From Azophilus sp965215035 (lineage in GTDB: Bacteria > Pseudomonadota > Gammaproteobacteria > Pseudomonadales > Azotimanducaceae), in contig OZ244040.1 in NCBI GenBank assembly GCA_965215035.1, positions 3,534,001 through 3,598,000 of the forward strand: DNA of 64,000 nt. Direction: 5' to 3'. Below, piece after piece: positions 59,818-64,000 of the stretch. The notes below the pieces were generated by a model that saw nothing but the letters and a program-made list of their open reading frames with translations, was not told the DNA's origin and made no database searches. The first letter of the stretch is position 1; every line of letters begins with the position of its first letter. The translations under genes were made by a program, and so were the position numbers.

Positions 59818-61170
59818 TCAGGACGCTGGAGAGACTGTCCGCCGCCGGTCCAGTTCCGCCCGCAGCTCGGCGTGCCGCGCCTCGGTGATCGGATAGCTCC
59901 AGATGATGGCACCGGCCAGCAGGAAGAAGACCGAAGGCAGCACCGCGAACACGAAGCGCAGGCCGAACAACTGTTCCGGGCCGTTGAGCGCGCCCGGGGT
60001 CGCGTCGAAGCCCACCCAGGCCAGGCAGGTCAGCGCGATCCAACCGCCCACCGAGGCGGATGCCTTGAAGGTCAAGGACCAAACCGAAAAGTAGGAAGCG
60101 GCCCGGTTCTCACCGCTTTGCAAGGTATCGAGGTCGATCACGTCGGCCTTCATGGAGTTTGGCAGCGCCGCCGAGAAGCCGGCGGCGGAGAAACCCGTCG
60201 CCAGGGTGACCGGCAACATCCACCAGAAATCGCCCTGCCCCAACAACATGTAGAACGGATGGACGAGGGCGATGATGGCGAGGGAAGCCGCGTAGGCCCG
60301 GTGTTTGCCAATGTGCCGGGATGCCCAAACCCAGAATGGGACCGAGGCGAAATTGGCCAAGTAGAAGAACGTAAGCATGAAGATAGCGAAATCTTCGGCA
60401 TCGAGCACGAAGGTGATGAAGAAGAGATAGAGCGGCATGGTGATGGCAAGCGCCGTCTGCCCCACCATGAAGACCAGTACCAGCCGCTTGAAGGGGCCGT
60501 TCGCGAACATTAGCTTGAGGCCCTGCCCGAGGGGCATCCTACGCGGCCTGTGCGCTTCGTTCTCCGGTACCCGGGTGATGGTGAGCAAGGTGCAGACCGG
60601 CATCAGGATCAACATCGCGGCGGCTACGACCTCAAGAACCGCCTCGCTGCCGCCAAGGCCAAAGAACAGCAGCGCCATGGCTGGCGCAAGCTGGGCGACG
60701 AGGCTGCCAACCACCCCCATCATCGATCGCCAGCCAGTAATGCGGGAGCGTTCGTTGTAGTCCGGGGACAGTTCCGCCGCCCAGGCGTAATAGGGAATAA
60801 TGATCATGGTGGTGGCGACGGAGACCACCATCATCCACGTCAGCATGTGCAAGGCACCGGCCCCGTCCGGCGGAATAAACAGCATGTAGATGCCCAGCAT
60901 CATGATCGGCGTCGCCAGCGCCAGCCAGGGGCGGCGACGGCCCCAGGGGGTGCTGGTGCGGTCGCTGATGTACCCCATCAGCGGGTCGTTGACCAGATCG
61001 AAAACGCGCACCAACAGGATGATGTTGGCGGCCATAGCCAGGGGCACACCCATGTCGCTGCTGTAGAACTTGGGGATGTACACCATGGCCGGGAAGATCG
61101 ACATCATCAGCGGCATGTCCGAGAGGCCGTAGTAGAACAGCGTCGAACGCTTAAGTTTTGTTGCCGCCAT
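59818..61170 (-). CDS. MFS/GPH-family sodium:sugar-type symporter
   Basis: A 450-residue twelve-helix transporter of the glycoside-pentoside-hexuronide group. Typical blocks: FYYGLSDMPLMMSIFPAMVY, VFDLVNDPLMGYISDRTSTPWGRRRPWLAL (the NDPxxG...D cation-site helix and motif A), YYAWAAELSPDYNERSRITG, and ALPNSMKADVIDLDTLQSGENR. MelB-type members import sugars with Na+ or H+; marine relatives beside lipid-degradation genes may carry other substrates. It is 20 bp downstream of the sulfatase gene stop side and on the same strand, so probably in the same transcript. Confidence 0.88.
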   Translation of the reverse strand: MAATKLKRSTLFYYGLSDMPLMMSIFPAMVYIPKFYSSDMGVPLAMAANIILLVRVFDLVNDPLMGYISDRTSTPWGRRRPWLALATPIMMLGIYMLFIPPDGAGALHMLTWMMVVSVATTMIIIPYYAWAAELSPDYNERSRITGWRSMMGVVGSLVAQLAPAMALLFFGLGGSEAVLEVVAAAMLILMPVCTLLTITRVPENEAHRPRRMPLGQGLKLMFANGPFKRLVLVFMVGQTALAITMPLYLFFITFVLDAEDFAIFMLTFFYLANFASVPFWVWASRHIGKHRAYAASLAIIALVHPFYMLLGQGDFWWMLPVTLATGFSAAGFSAALPNSMKADVIDLDTLQSGENRAASYFSVWSLTFKASASVGGWIALTCLAWVGFDATPGALNGPEQLFGLRFVFAVLPSVFFLLAGAIIWSYPITEARHAELRAELDRRRTVSPAS

Positions 61171-61190
61171 GCTCTCCTCCCGACAGGCCG

Positions 61191-63059
61191 CTAGCCACCG
61201 TACAGACGTTCGTGGGCTGCCCTGAACAGCGCCTCGGCCTCGGCGGCCTGCCGCAAGTCCGGTGTCCCGGGGGTGAGCCGGGCACCATCGAAGCGCCAGC
61301 CTAGCAGGTCGCCGCCCCGCACCAGCACGGTCAGCCGGTCGCGGCCAAGGAGCCCCACCTCGTGGTGCATGCCGACCGGCACAGGCCCGTCGCCGCCTAA
61401 TAGGCTGCGACCATAGAAGGGCTCGGCCGGCGTGATGTCCAGCAGGTCGAACAAGGTCGCCGGCAGGCTCATGATGGAGCCCTGATGGCCAATGACCGCG
61501 CCCGGAAGCTTGCCGGGACTGTAGAAGACAAGCGGTACCCGGAATGCGCCCACGGGCACTAGGGCCGCGCCCTTGTGCATGGGCCCGTGGTCCGCCGCAA
61601 CCACGAACAGGGTGTCGTCGAACCAGGGGTGGCGCTCCGCCTTCCTAAGGAATTCGCCAAGCGCCCAATCCGCGTAGGCGATCACGTACTCCCGCCGCCG
61701 CTGGTCGGAGGGATAGTCGATGCGGCCATCCGGAAAGTCGAACGGGCGATGGTTGGACACCGTTAGCGTGGACAACATGACCCGCTCGAAGGTGCCGGTG
61801 AGCCTATCCATCTCTTCCAGGATTTTCTCGAAGAGTATTTCGTCGGCAACCCCCCAACTGGTCTCGAACCACCGGTCTTCGAAATCGAAGCGGCTCAGCA
61901 TCTCGTCGAAACCGATGCGTCGCCAGTAATCGTGGAAGCTGGTGAACCCCGGCCAGCCGCCGTAGACGAAGCTGGTGCGAAACCCGGCCCGGCCCAGTTC
62001 CCGTGGCAGCGAGGGGATTTTTTCCAACCCGGGGTGGGTGGTTATGGCCACCCCCGGCAGGGGCGGATAGCCGTTCAGAATGGCTTCGAGCCCGCGTATG
62101 GTGAAGCCTCCCGTGGCATAGACCGACTCGAACGACAAACCACGCTCCGCTATTGCCTGCAATTCCGGCATGTACAGTGCGCGCTGCTCGGGCACCCACC
62201 AGAATTCACCACCGAAGGACTCCTCGATGATGAGTACCAGGTGTCGAAATTGGGTGCCCGGTGCGAACCGCGAACGAATGCCGCTTGCATCCCCCGGGAC
62301 CGCCAGGGGGTCGCCCGGAGACCCGTCCACCCCGGTCGCCCGCCCGGCAACCGCGCCCTCCCCGTCGGGTCGCCAATAGGAACCCCGCCACACGCCTGGA
62401 TCCATCCTACCGGCCACCAGGGCACTTAGATAGGCATTGCTGCCCAGATGATGCAGGTGCCTGGAGTGTCCCGCCACGCCCGGCGAGCCGAACGCCACCA
62501 CGGCGGCTGCCAACAGTATCCATAGGGCGCAAACGGCCCGGTCCGCGCCCATAATCCGCTCCGGCAGCCAGCGGCCGATCCACCGGGCGACCAGCCAGAT
62601 CAGGCCGGCAAAGGGCAACACGAACCAACCCAGCGAGAACTGCTCTTCGAGAAATACGAGCACCTCGCGCGGGTATCCCACGTAATGCAGCACGAAGGGG
62701 TCAAACCGGCTCTGGAACTCCAGCCAATAGATGCAGTCGGCGATGAATACGATGGTGATGACCGCCAGGGTAATGCCAAGCCACCAACGGGCGAACCGCG
62801 CACCGACCAGGAAACCGACACCGAGCCAGCCAAATACCAGGAACAAAGCCTGCAGGTCGCTGCCGAGCCCGGCCAGAACGGCAAGGAGCCGGCCGCCGAC
62901 GGATTCCTCCTGCAAACCGGAGGCGATGACCAGCCGGAATACCAGGCCGGGGCAGAGCCACAGGCCGCCAAACCACAGCCAGAAACCCATGCGCACGCCG
63001 GTCGCGCTAGGCAGGACAGCGACGCGAGCAGGGGCGCTGGCGAAGCCGAAGGCCATCAT
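61191..63059 (-). CDS. LTA-synthase-like sulfatase-fold membrane enzyme
   Basis: A 622-residue protein with five N-terminal membrane segments (to about residue 190) and a periplasmic alkaline-phosphatase-fold domain from about 265. Metal and catalytic sites: LVLIIEESFGGEFW (metal Glu), YATGGFTIRGLEAILNG (Thr nucleophile), and FVVAADHGPMHK (Asp-His). Such enzymes transfer or hydrolyse phosphoglycerol or phosphoethanolamine on envelope polymers. Between membrane part and domain is a Gly/Asp/Ala-rich linker (RPDGEGAVAGRATGVDG and on). Its start overlaps the permease stop by four bases. Confidence 0.87.
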   Translation of the reverse strand: MMAFGFASAPARVAVLPSATGVRMGFWLWFGGLWLCPGLVFRLVIASGLQEESVGGRLLAVLAGLGSDLQALFLVFGWLGVGFLVGARFARWWLGITLAVITIVFIADCIYWLEFQSRFDPFVLHYVGYPREVLVFLEEQFSLGWFVLPFAGLIWLVARWIGRWLPERIMGADRAVCALWILLAAAVVAFGSPGVAGHSRHLHHLGSNAYLSALVAGRMDPGVWRGSYWRPDGEGAVAGRATGVDGSPGDPLAVPGDASGIRSRFAPGTQFRHLVLIIEESFGGEFWWVPEQRALYMPELQAIAERGLSFESVYATGGFTIRGLEAILNGYPPLPGVAITTHPGLEKIPSLPRELGRAGFRTSFVYGGWPGFTSFHDYWRRIGFDEMLSRFDFEDRWFETSWGVADEILFEKILEEMDRLTGTFERVMLSTLTVSNHRPFDFPDGRIDYPSDQRRREYVIAYADWALGEFLRKAERHPWFDDTLFVVAADHGPMHKGAALVPVGAFRVPLVFYSPGKLPGAVIGHQGSIMSLPATLFDLLDITPAEPFYGRSLLGGDGPVPVGMHHEVGLLGRDRLTVLVRGGDLLGWRFDGARLTPGTPDLRQAAEAEALFRAAHERLYGG

Positions 63060-64000
63060 GGCACCTTCTGGAGTACCCAGGACAACAGCACCGGCAGCAG
63101 GAACACCGTGAACAGCAACAACAGCGAAACCGCCACGGCAAGCAACAGGCCGATGGAAGCCGTGCCCTGGTGCGGTGACAGAGACAGCGCGGCGAAGGTG
63201 CCCACCGTTGTCAAAGTACTCAGCAGCACGGCTCGCGGCGTGCTGGAATGCATGAGCCTCGGCACGTCGCCCTCGCCCCGGTACCGATCGACAACATGCA
63301 CGCCATTATCCACCCCCAGCCCGAAAATCAGCGGCAAAACCAAGATATTGGCCATATTCAGCGGTGTATCGAAGACGACGCCCAGGGCCAGCGTAAAAAC
63401 CACCGCCATCGCCAGGGGCACAAGTATCAATACCGCGTAGCGAAGGTTCTGAAACATCAGCAACAGCACCAGGGTGATGGACGCCAGCGCGAACACCATG
63501 GCCTGAACGAAGCTTTGCACGACAATCTCCCCCACGCCCCATTCGATCACCGGGCGGCCGGTAGCGGCCGGTACCCGTTCCCGAACGCCCTCAATGAACC
63601 GGCTGAGCGCATCCACCGACGCCACGTTCTCTTCCGGCAATACGATGGTCAGGTGTTGGCCCCCGGGGCTAACCATGCGCTCGCGCACCGCCCGCGGCAG
63701 GTCGTCCGCATCCACCGGGCCCACGAACACCGCCCGCCGCAGCCAATCCAGTTCCTCGAGCAGGTTTTCCACCACCCCGCGCTGCCAGCTCAATAGCTGC
63801 CCCGGCGGGGCCACCTCAAGCCCGGCGAGCGTGGCCTGTAGCCCCCTGAAGCGGCCATCGTCGTCGTGGGCTTCGATGGCCCGGGCTAGCTGCCGGACGC
63901 TCTCGCGCAAGTCATCGACCGAGGGTTCGTCGAGCCGCCGCAGGGGTTCAAGGGCACTCCACAGCAGCTCCTGCAGGTCCGCGAGCAGCTCCAGCTTGTC
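63056..64000 (-). CDS. MMPL/RND-family permease, C-terminal part (partial)
   Basis: The visible C-terminal 314 residues of a large inner-membrane transporter; the gene starts beyond the right edge. A periplasmic segment is followed by ALASITLVLLLMFQNLRYAV, VPLAMAVVFTLALGVVF, the family motif LNMANILVLPLIFGLGVDNGVHVVDRY, and further membrane segments to the end. This GLGVDxGxHVxxRY block marks the MMPL/HpnN-like group, which moves hopanoids and other lipids to the outer membrane. The four-base overlap with the sulfatase gene suggests one operon for envelope lipid handling. Confidence 0.9.
   Translation of the reverse strand, partial: DKLELLADLQELLWSALEPLRRLDEPSVDDLRESVRQLARAIEAHDDDGRFRGLQATLAGLEVAPPGQLLSWQRGVVENLLEELDWLRRAVFVGPVDADDLPRAVRERMVSPGGQHLTIVLPEENVASVDALSRFIEGVRERVPAATGRPVIEWGVGEIVVQSFVQAMVFALASITLVLLLMFQNLRYAVLILVPLAMAVVFTLALGVVFDTPLNMANILVLPLIFGLGVDNGVHVVDRYRGEGDVPRLMHSSTPRAVLLSTLTTVGTFAALSLSPHQGTASIGLLLAVAVSLLLLFTVFLLPVLLSWVLQKVP

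Overview
This 64 kb window is GC-rich chromosomal DNA, almost certainly from a gammaproteobacterium. The evidence is a proteobacterial-type GlnRS, a typical CysRS, TonB-dependent receptor genes, Tat and Sec signals, and many acyl-CoA dehydrogenases. It resembles an uncultured, lipid- and xenobiotic-degrading marine or host-associated lineage, but no 16S gene is present and the genus cannot be fixed. Both edges cut genes: an M17 aminopeptidase C-terminus on the left and an MMPL/RND permease on the right.

Layout. 0-9.8 kb: peptidase tail, hisI, cysS, an HNH nuclease, a peroxiredoxin, an EamA exporter, a haloalkane dehalogenase next to an enoyl-CoA hydratase, and a PpiC-type isomerase coupled to a HupE/UreJ membrane protein. 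10-17.5 kb: a Tet-like MFS exporter, threonine aldolase, GtrA, an acyl-CoA dehydrogenase, DUF169, pdxA with a broken alcohol dehydrogenase, and a coiled-coil membrane protein. 17.7-22.9 kb: a visibly less GC-rich stretch with gene fragments, a serine hydrolase, a CPBP protease and a Tat-exported spermidine dehydrogenase-like flavoprotein, ending at tRNA-Arg(UCG). 23-29.7 kb: membrane glycosyltransferase-like protein, second GtrA, PlsC-like acyltransferase, aminotransferase, sucrase/ferredoxin-like protein. 30-38.5 kb: CitE-like lyase, acyl-CoA dehydrogenases, a MoxR ATPase/VWA pair, a VapBC module and an enoyl-CoA hydratase. 38.6-54 kb: glycerophosphodiesterase, CinA-like and TraB/GumN-like proteins, SDR, bicupin, TonB receptor facing a Rieske oxygenase plus NTF2-like partner, amidohydrolase, glnS and a transglutaminase-like protein. 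54-64 kb: small monooxygenase, DUF523/DUF1722 protein, a heteromeric acyl-CoA dehydrogenase pair, YjbQ, a GPH-type transporter, and an operon of a sulfatase-type membrane enzyme with an MMPL permease.

The main theme is acyl-CoA and ring catabolism (five acyl-CoA dehydrogenase reading frames, two hydratases, a CoA-ester lyase, a Rieske oxygenase, an HLD-II dehalogenase) with few complete operons.

The most unusual layer is non-coding. At least six families of short dispersed or tandem repeats fill the gaps between genes: R1 (modular, four loci), R2 (about 150 bp, 16-bp inverted ends, one copy carrying a nested R3), R3 (125 bp), R4 (about 100 bp, an inverted pair), R5 (124-130 bp tandem units) and R6 (34-bp motif). 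Several genes (cysS, the transglutaminase, the DUF523/DUF1722 protein, the sulfatase) carry extra low-complexity or duplicated segments, suggesting the same kind of sequence expansion inside genes. No CRISPR array, prophage, rRNA or intact transposase was seen.
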